A DNA stretch of 64,000 nucleotides from JAXMBN01 sp046349875. Lineage in GTDB: Bacteria > Planctomycetota > Planctomycetia > Pirellulales > Pirellulaceae. This document shows, one piece after another, positions 9,512-18,495 of this stretch. The notes under the pieces are model-generated. The model was not told where the DNA came from. It saw only the letters and a program-made list of their open reading frames with translations, and did not search any database. The position numbers and the translations under genes are program-made. The stretch spans positions 62,001 through 126,000 of the forward strand of contig JAXMBN010000013.1 of the NCBI GenBank assembly GCA_046349875.1. The letters run 5' to 3'. The stretch's first letter is position 1. Each line of letters begins with the position of its first letter.

Positions 9512-9728
9512 ACCCAGTGCCGGATGATAAACCCAGTGATCGGCGTTCCGGTGGCAACAGGGCTCCTATGGCCCATCTACTCAATTGCCTCTATAATTCC
9601 CGGCCTCAACGCCACAATGTCTCCCCAGACAACCTATGCTCGCAGCCATGAATACCCAGGTATAAATGTCTTAGGACCGGCGTTCAATGAGCTGAAAACA
9701 CTTTTGCTTTTACGAGAGATTTAAATAG

Positions 9729-10851
9729 ATGAGCGAAAATGATTTCCAATCACGTGCCGACGAAGTGCGCAAGCGACTGACTACTCTCAAGGACGGTCTT
9801 TGACTACGACAACAAGTCGAATGAAATAACACGGCTCGAAGCCCGTATGGCGGAGCCCGATTTTTGGTCCAATCAAGAGCAAGCGCAGGAAACGGTTTCA
9901 GCGCTCAAGGGCCTTCGCAATGTAGTGCAACCACTTGGCGATGCACTCTCGGGGATCGAAGATCTCTCTGAGCTCATGCAGATGGCCGAGGAAGATCCAT
10001 CGATCAAAGAAGAGATTCGCGGGGAGCTCGAACGCATCGAATTGGTTGCGGATCAACTCGAACTACAAGCTTTGCTCAGTGGACCGTTGGATAACAACGG
10101 AGCAATCCTCAGCGTGCACGCTCGCGATGGTGGTATCGATGCCAATGACTGGGCTGAGATGCTGCTTGGCATGTACATTGCATGGGCGAACAAGCACGAC
10201 TATTCAGTTGAGCTGCTTGACCGAAGTGACAATGAGGAAGCAGGCATCACTCAAGCAACCATTGCCATTCGTGGCCCCATGGCCTATGGCTACCTCAAAG
10301 GTGAACAAGGGATGCATCGACTCGTTCGCATCAGCCCCTTCAATGCCGAAGGAAAACGTCAAACGAGTTTCGCTGCAGTGGATGTGTCTCCCGAGATTAG
10401 TGATTCGGTTGAAATCAACATCGAAGAGAAAGATGTTCGCGAAGACGTCTTTCGTGCTTCCGGTGCGGGAGGTCAGCACGTTAACAAAACGAGTTCTGCC
10501 GTCCGGCTGACCCACATCCCAACCGGCTTGGCGGTGCAATGCCAGAACGAACGAAGCCAGCACAAGAACCGGGCTCAGGCCTGGAAGATGCTTCGTGCAA
10601 GACTCGCACGTATCGAAGAAGAAAAACGCGAAGCTGAACAGGCAGCCAAATACATGAATAAGCCTCGCGTCGGTTTTGGATCGCAGATACGCAATTACTT
10701 CTTGCACCCAGACCAACGCGTCAAAGATGCAAGAACAGGCTTTCAGATTGGCAACTTCCACGCCGTTTTGAGTGGCGAGCTCCAAGGCTTCCTCGATGCA
10801 TTCTTGAGTTTTCAAATGAAGGAAAACGCGCCGAGTGAACCGCGATCTTGA
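9729..10851 (+). CDS. prfB: Peptide chain release factor 2, expressed through a programmed +1 frameshift
   Basis: RF2 terminates translation at UGA and UAA. The zero frame starts at ATG 9729 and reads 24 codons to an in-frame TGA at 9801. The context is CTT TGA C, the classical RF2 recoding site, preceded by an AAGGA internal Shine-Dalgarno-like element. Skipping the T at 9801 continues as DYDNKSNEITRLEARMAEPDFW and on to the stop at 10851, giving 373 residues, close to the usual RF2 length. The catalytic GGQ loop is present (GAGGQHVNKTSSAVR), as is the conserved QCQNERSQ segment. The locus should be annotated as join(9729..9800,9802..10851). The next gene overlaps its end by 17 bases. Confidence 0.97.
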
Positions 10852-11365
10852 ACTGAAGACGTCGAAATGGAAAGTTCGCTGCGTCTACGTTATCGACCGG
10901 TATACCATTGAGATCCATCGTTATGATGGATCTCAATGGCAACCGCTACTAACGACACCACTTGGCGACACCACGGATGATTGGCCATGCAATCCTCCGC
11001 TCCAGCAGATCTCCTACGAGGAATTGGGGCAAGCATCGCCTGCCATTCTCGGCATGGGCATGGCCGGTACCTCACATTGGTCACTAAGCATTCACGAAGA
11101 TCGCGACCAAAGCTTGGTAGTAGACGTTGCCTGTCGCTATTCCAATCTCCCTCGCTCACTTGAGCTTACATTTCAGCATGCAGCAACTGCCGATACATTC
11201 GCTCGCAACGGTGATTTGGTGGAGCTTTCGGTAGGCACCCACCGAATTGAATTCACCCCAGGCGCGGACACGAACCTTCATCTCGCAAACGACCTTCTCA
11301 TCGCCCGCCCCAACGCGATCCCTGCCCCTCGCGCCACCGCTCGTTGGCTCCTCACCCTCAAATAA
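10835..11365 (+). CDS. Hypothetical protein coupled to prfB
   Basis: A 176-residue protein I do not recognise. It has no signal peptide or membrane segment and looks beta-rich (CVYVIDRYTIEIHRYDG, HWSLSIHEDRDQSLVVDVACR, LTFQHAATADT). It starts at a GTG that overlaps the last 17 bases of prfB, which suggests translational coupling with release factor 2. Composition and frame usage look like real coding sequence, but no catalytic motif is visible. The mobile element begins 13 bases after its stop codon, so the present 3' flank may be recent. Confidence 0.6.
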   Translation: MNRDLELKTSKWKVRCVYVIDRYTIEIHRYDGSQWQPLLTTPLGDTTDDWPCNPPLQQISYEELGQASPAILGMGMAGTSHWSLSIHEDRDQSLVVDVACRYSNLPRSLELTFQHAATADTFARNGDLVELSVGTHRIEFTPGADTNLHLANDLLIARPNAIPAPRATARWLLTLK

Positions 11366-11378
11366 CCCCCACACACCC

Positions 11379-11399
11379 AATAGGTGCCACCCACCTTTT
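11379..11399 (+). repeat. Left inverted REP-like end
   Basis: A 21-base copy with core GGTGCCACCCACC. It is the reverse complement of 12866-12886 with one mismatch. Confidence 0.8.
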
Positions 11400-11670
11400 A
11401 TTGATATCGGCCAATTTTGTGGGGATTTTGGGGGCTCAAGAAAAAACGGATGCTGCTGGTGGTCGGATCAGGGGCTCAAAGAAGAGATCCGGGCTGGGTT
11501 GCTAACGCTGAAACGCGTGCGATCGCGAAAGAATGGGTAATTGGGCCGTTTGATGGGCAAGAATGGCGAGGATCACCATGAAATTCGCGATGTGGAGATA
11601 GACCGCGAGCGACTGCAGGCAATGGATCGCATGCTGCATTCAGATTTAGAAGGCTGCGTGAATAGTTTCG
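11400..11670. other. Non-coding left part of the mobile unit
   Basis: Together with 11366-11399 this makes about 300 bases without a gene. It lies inside the mobile unit, downstream of the transposase stop. A 52-codon frame at 11553-11711 is open, but it has no ribosome binding site and runs antisense into the transposase end, so it is not called. Confidence 0.5.
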
Positions 11671-12816
11671 TTACGAGAGAAACAAGCCTTGAGCTGACTT
11701 TTGACCCTTGAGCCAGATGCGACCCTGCTTGGAGGCTTCAGCCTTCATGCTTTCAGGACGACCAGCGGCTTGTGACTTGCCGAAGTACTTGGAGTACTTC
11801 CATACAAAATCACACCACATCGAACTATCGATCCCAATTCGCTCGAGGATCGGTTGCAGGTCCGCAGGGATACTGCCTCGTTTTCCTTCGCGTCCTTGCT
11901 TGCCAGTCCAGTCTAGGAGCGTTAGGTACTCCTCTTGCTTCATCGGCAAAAAGCCCTTGTCGCTGGCGCGTGTTTTCAAATGGCTCGGCATGGGACCAGG
12001 AGCTTTACGCTCTTCTATCTCCAGAGGACACAGCCAAGAATCCACCGGCATCTTCTTGGAATACTTCATGCCTTCTGATTCACGTTTCCTGCGTGAATCA
12101 CTGACCTTTGCAAGATGGTTCGCATTTTCAGACTGAGCTTCAAACTCAAGAGCAGCTGCAATCCCTTTGACTCCCTGGCTCGCTGCAATGCGATCGTAAG
12201 CCGAAGTAAACTTCGACTTTTCAGGAGTCGCTGCCAAGGCGGCTCGCACCGGATTCAAATCGACATACATTGCGCAGGCCAAGAGCCCTGCTTCATCCAC
12301 AATCTTCTGAGCCTTAAAGCGTCCTTCCCAGAAGCGGCCCGTACACTTGTCTTCAAAATTGGCTTGCCTTGCAATGGGCTCGCAAAGAGCCCGCATAAAC
12401 CAAGAGATATCGCTAAGCCTTGTGCGAAGCAGGGCAAGCCGCTTGGCATCGCCAAGGACCTTGGCGATATCGGCTTGGGTAGGACTGCCGAGATATTCTT
12501 CCAGCTTTTTACCTGGAAAGAGTCGCAACCAACGCGAAGCGACGTCTTCATCACTCCATGTTTTCACCACATCGGGCCTAGTGCGGAGCATGACGTGGAT
12601 GTGATTGGAGAGGACCGCGTAAGAGAGAACATCCATCCCGAAGATGGATGCCAATAACTCCATTCTTCGTCGGATCCATTCCCTTCGATGTTCGAAGGAC
12701 TTTTGGGATCCTGTATCGATCCCAGCAAGATAGGCTCTTCGAACGCACCGCTGGATGCAGTGAGCGACGGCAACTTCATTGGGCGGAAACTGTTCAGCGC
12801 GTTTAGGTCTGGGCAT
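11671..12816 (-). CDS. REP-associated tyrosine transposase (IS200-like, HUH)
   Basis: A 381-residue protein of the Y1/IS200-like transposase superfamily, which cuts and joins single-stranded DNA through a tyrosine. The HUH motif is seen as His72-Ile-His74 (NHIHVML). A helix further on carries YVDLNPVRAALA, the segment typical of REP-associated transposases, with Tyr184 as candidate nucleophile. ARQANFEDKCTGRFWEGRF matches the conserved GRFWEGRF region of this group. The tail (residues about 250-381) is longer than in minimal RAYTs and has no known motif. ATG 12816 is chosen because AAGGAG sits seven bases upstream; the longer frame would run through the right terminal repeat. Both active-site motifs are present and the frame is unbroken, so it may be active. 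Confidence 0.88.
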   Translation of the reverse strand: MPRPKRAEQFPPNEVAVAHCIQRCVRRAYLAGIDTGSQKSFEHRREWIRRRMELLASIFGMDVLSYAVLSNHIHVMLRTRPDVVKTWSDEDVASRWLRLFPGKKLEEYLGSPTQADIAKVLGDAKRLALLRTRLSDISWFMRALCEPIARQANFEDKCTGRFWEGRFKAQKIVDEAGLLACAMYVDLNPVRAALAATPEKSKFTSAYDRIAASQGVKGIAAALEFEAQSENANHLAKVSDSRRKRESEGMKYSKKMPVDSWLCPLEIEERKAPGPMPSHLKTRASDKGFLPMKQEEYLTLLDWTGKQGREGKRGSIPADLQPILERIGIDSSMWCDFVWKYSKYFGKSQAAGRPESMKAEASKQGRIWLKGQKSAQGLFLS

Positions 12817-12865
12817 GTTGGAACTCCTTGCAGGCAATATACGCATCTGAAGAGCGGTAGTCAAC

Positions 12866-12886
12866 AAAAGGTGGGTGGCACCAATT
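12866..12886 (-). repeat. Right inverted REP-like end
   Basis: A 21-base copy with core GGTGGGTGGCACC, in inverted orientation to 11379-11399. It ends about 50 bases before the start codon of the DUF1080 gene, so it may sit in that gene's promoter region. Confidence 0.8.
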
Positions 12887-12937
12887 GATGTTGGGGAGGG
12901 GATTGGGTACAATCGGGGTTTTGGAAGGAGTGAGAAG

Positions 12938-13729
12938 ATGCAGAAGTTATTGTGCGGGGTCTTGGCGTTGGTTTGCATGGCTGGATGGAGCTGTGCTCAA
13001 GAAACCAGCGGGGCCAAGAAAGAAAATTGGATCCAGCTATTTAATGGCAAAAATCTCGATGGCTGGACTCCGAAGATTCGCTACCACGACCTCGGTGATA
13101 ACTACGCCAATACTTTTCGCGTCGAGAACGGCGTTCTCAAAGTTGGGTACGAAGGCTATACCGAATTCAATGAAACTTTCGGGCACCTCTTCTACAAGGA
13201 TACGTTCTCGCACTATCGCATTCGTGTTGAGTATCGATTTGTAGGCTCGCAGTGCAAAGGTGGTCCTGGATGGGCACTTCGTAATAGCGGCATCATGGTC
13301 CATGGGGAATTGCCACAAACCATGTCCAAAGACCAAGACTTCCCAGCTTCGATTGAAGTCCAACTGCTAGGAGGAGATGGCAAGAACGCTCGGACCACCG
13401 GAAACCTCTGCACCCCTGGAACCAATGTCGTAATGAACGACAAACTCATCCTTCAGCACTGTACCAATTCCAAGTCGCAAACCTATCACGGCGAACAATG
13501 GGTTACGGCCGAGGTGGAAGTTCGTGGGAATGAAGTCATTCGTCACCTCATCAATGGTGAAGTGGTACTCGAATACAACAAGCCCCAACTCGATGATCGC
13601 GATGCACACGCCAAAGAACTCATCGCCAAGTATGGAGACAAGATGCTCTCCTCAGGATCGATCTCACTTCAATCCGAAAGCCACCCCATCGAGTTTCGGA
13701 AAGTGGAATTGCTCGATCTGAGCAAATAG
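12938..13729 (+). CDS. Exported DUF1080 (3-keto-disaccharide hydrolase-type) protein
   Basis: A 263-residue secreted protein of the DUF1080/3-keto-disaccharide hydrolase family, a concanavalin-like beta sandwich much expanded in planctomycetes and linked to glycan or glycoside breakdown. The N terminus is a signal peptide (LLCGVLALVCMAGWSCAQE). The family start WIQLFNGKNLDGW is followed by the GPGWALRNSGIMVHG strand. The end reads GSISLQSESHPIEFRKVELL, the standard closing motif. The cysteine near the cleavage site might serve as a lipoprotein anchor, but no clean lipobox is seen. AAGGAG lies seven bases before the ATG. The right end of the mobile unit is 51 bases upstream. Confidence 0.9.
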   Translation: MQKLLCGVLALVCMAGWSCAQETSGAKKENWIQLFNGKNLDGWTPKIRYHDLGDNYANTFRVENGVLKVGYEGYTEFNETFGHLFYKDTFSHYRIRVEYRFVGSQCKGGPGWALRNSGIMVHGELPQTMSKDQDFPASIEVQLLGGDGKNARTTGNLCTPGTNVVMNDKLILQHCTNSKSQTYHGEQWVTAEVEVRGNEVIRHLINGEVVLEYNKPQLDDRDAHAKELIAKYGDKMLSSGSISLQSESHPIEFRKVELLDLSK

Positions 13730-13798
13730 CCTGCGACACAAACCAGCCGACAGAAGGTTTTGATCGCCTATTAACTCTATCGATGAACTAAGTATCCC

Positions 13799-13819
13799 CC
13801 CAAGCCCTCAGGGCTTGGG
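13799..13819 (-). terminator. Hairpin with the stop codon in its loop
   Basis: CCCAAGCCC and GGGCTTGGG form a perfect 9-bp stem whose 3-base loop is the TGA stop of the minus-strand propeller gene. There is no U tract, so it may stabilise the 3' end or act weakly on both converging transcripts. Confidence 0.5.
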
Positions 13820-15399
13820 AATTCGGTTCAGTGTGTAATAGGCCTCAGGATGCAGCAACGGTTCCCCGCTAAGATTCTTCACACCTACAGCACGAATCTC
13901 GTGCACAAAATGCGGGCGCAATCCTTCGACCACCAATCTGACCTGATCCTGTCTTCCCATCGGCACGACCTCTTTGATCTGCAGACGTCGCGTTAGGATC
14001 TCTTCGCTACCATACTCTGAGTGGTAATTGTAGGTATAGCTTTCTACTTCATAAGCATCTGGCTGCATTGCCACTGCTGGAAGGACGGGTTGCGTGAATT
14101 GAAGCATGAATCCATCGGAGGTTGCATGGACTTCTTGAATCTCGAAGGGAACCTTGCCGGACCACTCGATCGCCTGAAGCCCATACGACGCTTCGCCAAG
14201 GCTGCTCCACCCCCGGTTTGTTAGCCCTGCAAATACCTTGCCATCAGAAGCCTGTTCTAACCGTAGAACGGCCGATGCCAGGCCGCGTCGAAAGGGAAAG
14301 CAGGCCCCCTGATACTCGCCATCCACCTTCTCCAAAAACACTCGCTGGATGCTCGCCTGAGTAAACTCTCCCACAAACAGCTGCCCTGCAAACGGCCCAA
14401 ATTTTCCTTGGCTTCGATCGACCATGATATCCGTCGTTGATTGCCCCATCTTTTTGTATGGAAACCAAACAGCGGGTGGGCGCATCGCGGGCCACTTGCC
14501 AAGCGCCTGAGGGTAAGGCAAGCCTTCAGGCAATACGTCGACGCTTGCCAATGGTGAATCGGGTTGCGATGCAGACGCCAACGACTCTGGATGATGATAG
14601 AACGCACCTCGCTGGAGATGGTGAAGTGCATTGGTCGGAACCCAGTTCCCTTGCTGATCGGTATAGAAAGCATCTCCCTCCAGATTGACTCCGATTCCAC
14701 TCGGCGATCGCATCCCGGCACACATAGGGACCAAGCTTCCTTCCTTATCAATGATCAGTCCCCAACCTCTCCACTTGGCTTGCCGGAAATTCAAATGAGG
14801 CTCCAGCAGAGTTCGCTGCAACTGATCGCCCTTTAACCCCAACCCAATATTGAGGGTGACCCACATGTTGCCTCGGCCATCCAGTTTGGGGCCATAGGCG
14901 TATTCATGATAGTGCCCCGTGAGCCCCCAACCTGATCCCACGCAGCGAAATTCGTCTGCTATCCCATTGCCATCGCGATCGGCAATTCGCGTGAGTTCAC
15001 TTCGCTGAGCAACCCAAAAGCCCCTTCGTGCCACAGCAACCCCAAAGGCTCATGCAACCCACTTGCAAATCGCTTCAAGGTCATTGATTCTGGACCTTGT
15101 TCGACATGATCGGCAATCCAGATTTCGCCTTTTCGAATAGCGATGCCTAAACGGTTTCCATCCATGATGGCAAGGCCGCTTACTTCAAGGGCCGGCCCTT
15201 CCCCACCCGGTTTCCAGTTGGTTGCTCGCGAATCAGCGGTTGCTTTTTGAACGAACAAAGATCGTATCGGATAGTAGTCGGACTCTTGTTGTGCTTGACC
15301 AGAAGTTGCATCCAACAATGCCAAAGCACATACGCAGAGCACGAACGCAAAGCGTCGCGATCTTTCGAATCCAACCTGTTTGCCTGTTCGCACTACCAT
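13808..15399 (-). pseudogene. Exported beta-propeller (sugar dehydrogenase-like) gene broken by one frameshift
   Basis: Two adjacent frames together encode about 530 residues of one protein. It starts at ATG 15399 with a signal peptide (FAFVLCVCALALLDATSGQAQ), continues with propeller-like blades (LEVSGLAIMDGNRLGIAIRKGEIWI), then loses frame near 15017. The second frame resumes as FWVAQRSELTRIADRDGNGIADEF and runs to 13808 (NMWVTLNIGLG, FVGEFTQASIQRVFLEKVDG). Adding one T to the four-T run (minus strand) restores a continuous reading GAFWVAQRSEL. The ATG overlaps the stop of the upstream cytochrome gene by seven bases, so the two are translationally coupled. It is either a recent pseudogene or a one-base sequence error; the rest is well conserved, which favours error or very recent loss. 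Confidence 0.8.
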
Positions 15400-17855
15400 T
15401 GCAACTCCCACTTGAGTTGTTTCGCAATCGCGTCTTTCAACTGAACAACCAGATACGTTCGAGCCTGCGACATCACCTGTTTGATCTCGACTGAATCTTC
15501 GGTCGCGCGAAAGGTCAGTGTGAGCCCTTCCTGAGTCTTCCATACATTCGGTTCAACATGCTGAATCGCATGATCGCTCTCGAGAACTTTGATCCAAAGT
15601 GGTGGCGTTTCCTTTGCATCGACACTCGGTCCTTTGCGATTCACGCTTACACCGATTTGAAGCGAAGCGGCGTTCGAGCCAACATACGAAGTTTCGACTT
15701 CATCGTGTCCGATCGAATAGAGAATGATGGGGTTTCCCAAATCATCGAGGCGATACCCTTGGAATCGATAGGACTCATCGGATGGATTGGGAACTCCATT
15801 CTTCGCCCGATACAAATCCGCTCCACGGGAAAATACGAGACGCTGACCGCTTAGCGGTTCGGCCGGCGGCGAAAACCGATCAAACCAAGTTCCCTTGGCA
15901 TCAAGAAACTTCCCTTTCCAAATTTCCCCTACGCGAAATCGTTCTGCATCCCAAGCCATGCTTAGTTGGTTCGGAAACCCAATGGCAATCGCGTGGAATC
16001 CACTATCTTTCATAAAGGTTCGCATCACGATGGGCGATTCCTTTGGGATGAGTTCGAAATTGATGGATCTCGCCTCAGCGATCTTAGCTGGCAACTCCGA
16101 TTCTTCGATGCGATTGAGGTAGAACCACAAGGATCCAATTTGCTTTTCGATATCGCCCTCGAGCACATGAAGGTTGCGATTCTCTTTAGAAAAGAATGTA
16201 GGCATGCGAGTTCGCTTCTTGAGCTGCACTGGATTGAGCAAGAACTCGCGAAACCATTTTTCATTGAGCCTCTTACCGACATTGGCAAGATCGACACCTA
16301 CCGTACTGGGTAAGGCCTCTCCGCGAAAAGCGTGGCACTGCACGCACCCCGTATCCGCCAATAACCGCCCTGCTTCAATCCAAACTTTGGACTCACCCTC
16401 GGGAACACCTGCAATGTTGGGACGATCGTCCTTTTCGAGATTGGAAGTCAAGTGAGCGGCAATCACTTTGGCGTCATTCGCAGCGTATAGGGGCATTCGA
16501 ATTTGAAGATAGGGTCGAATATCACCAGCGCCAGTGAGAACCTTCGTTAATGAATTCGGCTGCAATTTTCTCTCAACACCAGTCAGCGAAGGAGGCAATC
16601 GCCCCTCATCACCTAAATCTACATGCCCAGCCGTTTCAAAGAACGGAGTTCTACCTTTGGCTACGCCACCAAGCCCCTCGCGTTCATGACACGCAAAGCA
16701 GTTATACTGCGCGAGAGTCAACGTGCGATGCTCCTCATCGCCTAAGGGCTTCGAGTGCTGAGAATGGTTCAATAGCCAATGGCGCACAATGTCCACTTGC
16801 CTGGAGTCCATTCCATACGATGGATGAAGCGTACTTGGACGGTCGATGCAACTCGACGCAGCGTTTGCATCAAGCCGTGATAGAGGCTTTGCTGAAATTC
16901 GATCGGCGTCCGGTTGCGGATGGCATGCACTACATTTCAACTGCTGAAACCACTTGCGACCTTCCTCAATCTTGTTGTTATCACGGTCTTCCGAGGCAAC
17001 CGAAACCCCTTGGTTCGATTTCATTAAATACGCAGCGATATGCGAGGCTTCACTGGGAGTCAGCTTGAGCAAAGGCATGCGTCCACTGGGTCGAGTTGAC
17101 GCAGGATCCAAGAGGAACAACGTTAAAGATTTGGGTGTGTATTTGGCAGACAATTGGGGCAACGGAATCGAAGGCATCGTACGCGATGCATGAGCCAACC
17201 CCATTTCCTCTATTTGTTCGGGCTCCAGTTCTTCAAGAAGTTGTTCCCATGCGGAAACCTTCCCACCTTCTTGGATGCGAAGTGCATCGGGTTCGTGGCA
17301 AGCGACGCATCCAACTCGATGAAAGAGTTCAGACCCCTCTTCGATATTCCCTTGCTTCCAAAACTCGTGCGCGACTGGATTCGCACCACTTGCTTTAGGT
17401 TCCTTCAAAGGAACCACTTGTGTTTGCAAGTAAGCGGCCACACAATCCGCAATGCGGCTTCGCTCCTCTTCAGAATAGGCCTTCAACAAGGAAGGCATGG
17501 TCGTACCGGGCTTTGTACCGTGGGGATCTTCCAAGAATCGCTTCACCCAGGAACGATTCATTTGAAGGCCAGCACTTTGCAACGATGGAGCCAGAGCGGG
17601 AGCCAGCGTCTTTACTTCAGAAGCATGACAGGCAGTGCAACGCAACTCGGTGATCAGCAGTGCGCCGGCAAGCCGTTCACTCGCTTCGCCATGCCTGCCG
17701 ATGCGTTCGAAACCTCCAACGAGGGGCCCTTTGTCTTGCGCGTACCCAATATCGATTCCCAAACCCAACATACCAGCCATACCGAGAAGTACGCCTGTGA
17801 TGCAAAGTTTGAAGAGAGTACATTTCCAAAATACAAAATGCAGCGGCGGGAGCAT
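15393..17855 (-). CDS. Five-haem membrane-anchored c-type cytochrome with C-terminal haem-binding-like domain
   Basis: An 820-residue protein with a hydrophobic N-terminal segment (LCITGVLLGMAGMLGLGI) as signal or anchor. It carries five CxxCH haem sites: CTACH, CVACH, CSACH, CFACH and CVQCH. They fall in repeated cytochrome-c-like modules, each ending with a MPxL or MP segment that could supply the distal Met (TTMPSLL, GRMPLL, IRMPLY, TRMPTF). The last 250 residues have no CxxCH and look like an ethylbenzene-dehydrogenase-type beta domain. Together with the coupled propeller gene it probably forms a periplasmic dehydrogenase/electron-acceptor pair, as in other planctomycete operons; the substrate is unknown. 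ATG 17855 gives a proper N terminus. Confidence 0.85.
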   Translation of the reverse strand: MLPPLHFVFWKCTLFKLCITGVLLGMAGMLGLGIDIGYAQDKGPLVGGFERIGRHGEASERLAGALLITELRCTACHASEVKTLAPALAPSLQSAGLQMNRSWVKRFLEDPHGTKPGTTMPSLLKAYSEEERSRIADCVAAYLQTQVVPLKEPKASGANPVAHEFWKQGNIEEGSELFHRVGCVACHEPDALRIQEGGKVSAWEQLLEELEPEQIEEMGLAHASRTMPSIPLPQLSAKYTPKSLTLFLLDPASTRPSGRMPLLKLTPSEASHIAAYLMKSNQGVSVASEDRDNNKIEEGRKWFQQLKCSACHPQPDADRISAKPLSRLDANAASSCIDRPSTLHPSYGMDSRQVDIVRHWLLNHSQHSKPLGDEEHRTLTLAQYNCFACHEREGLGGVAKGRTPFFETAGHVDLGDEGRLPPSLTGVERKLQPNSLTKVLTGAGDIRPYLQIRMPLYAANDAKVIAAHLTSNLEKDDRPNIAGVPEGESKVWIEAGRLLADTGCVQCHAFRGEALPSTVGVDLANVGKRLNEKWFREFLLNPVQLKKRTRMPTFFSKENRNLHVLEGDIEKQIGSLWFYLNRIEESELPAKIAEARSINFELIPKESPIVMRTFMKDSGFHAIAIGFPNQLSMAWDAERFRVGEIWKGKFLDAKGTWFDRFSPPAEPLSGQRLVFSRGADLYRAKNGVPNPSDESYRFQGYRLDDLGNPIILYSIGHDEVETSYVGSNAASLQIGVSVNRKGPSVDAKETPPLWIKVLESDHAIQHVEPNVWKTQEGLTLTFRATEDSVEIKQVMSQARTYLVVQLKDAIAKQLKWELQW

Positions 17856-17995
17856 AGAAGCAGCAATACAAGGCGGGGTTGTCGCTAATCTATCCTGAAA
17901 ACGTTCGTGGCCGTTTTCAGAACACCGCTTCTCATTATGATGTTGAAATAACTGAAGTGGGTGCCCAAACTCTCGATTTGACAAAGGAATCATTC

Positions 17996-18472
17996 ATGGC
18001 TGATTGGATTGAAGAAGGTACCAAAGCCCCTTCCTTTACCCTACCCACCTATGAAGGCAAGAAGATCAAACTGTCCGACTTCAAGGGAAAGTATGTCGTC
18101 CTATACTTCTACCCCAAGGATAACACCCCTGGCTGTACCAAAGAAGCCTGCGCATTTCGCGACGCTGATGCGACTCTACAAGAACAAGGCGCCGTTGTCC
18201 TAGGGGTCAGTCCCGATAGTGTGGCGTCTCATGAAAAGTTTCAAACCAAATTTGAACTGACTTTTCCTTTGCTCGCTGATGAAGACCATGCTTTGGCAGA
18301 GAAGTACGGTGCATGGCGCGAGAAGAATATGTATGGAAAGAAATCGATGGGTGTCCAGCGATCTACCTTTCTCATCGACCCGCAGGGCAAAGTCATTAAG
18401 GTCTGGAAGAAAGTCAGTGTCGACGGTCACGTCGATGCTGTCTTGGAAGCTCTCCAAGCCGCACAAGCATAG
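17996..18472 (+). CDS. bcp: Thiol peroxidase, Bcp/PrxQ-type peroxiredoxin
   Basis: A 158-residue peroxiredoxin of the Bcp/PrxQ class, which reduces hydrogen peroxide and organic peroxides using thioredoxin. The peroxidatic Cys47 and resolving Cys52 appear in TPGCTKEACAFRD, the five-residue spacing that defines the atypical two-Cys PrxQ type. FYPKDNTPG and the ending VDGHVDAVLEAL are typical. AAAGGA precedes ATG 17996; the frame extends further upstream, but that part is not conserved. It is divergent from the cytochrome gene and 23 bases ahead of the acetyltransferase gene, probably on one transcript. Confidence 0.95.
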   Translation: MADWIEEGTKAPSFTLPTYEGKKIKLSDFKGKYVVLYFYPKDNTPGCTKEACAFRDADATLQEQGAVVLGVSPDSVASHEKFQTKFELTFPLLADEDHALAEKYGAWREKNMYGKKSMGVQRSTFLIDPQGKVIKVWKKVSVDGHVDAVLEALQAAQA

Positions 18473-18495
18473 AGTTCATTGGCTAAGAGATCGTC

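Larger units (their letters stand above)
11379..12886. mobile_element. IS200-like / RAYT mobile unit with inverted REP-like ends
   Basis: The transposase gene at 11671-12816 is bounded by inverted copies of a 21-base sequence with one mismatch: 11379-11399 on the left and 12866-12886 on the right. The core is GGTGCCACCCACC on the left and GGTGGGTGGCACC on the right, and each core can fold into a short GGTG/CACC stem as REP elements do. Similarity continues inward for about a dozen more bases with mismatches. The unit is about 1.5 kb. I see no convincing target duplication, which fits single-strand HUH transposition. Whether the whole unit moves or only the ends are REP sites is inference. Confidence 0.75.

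Noticed and set aside
9524..9724. 66-codon frame upstream of prfB
   Set aside because: No ribosome binding site, no recognisable product, unusual composition; it lies in the probable promoter region.
11553..11711. 52-codon frame in the left part of the mobile unit
   Set aside because: No ribosome binding site and antisense overlap with the transposase end; no similarity seen.
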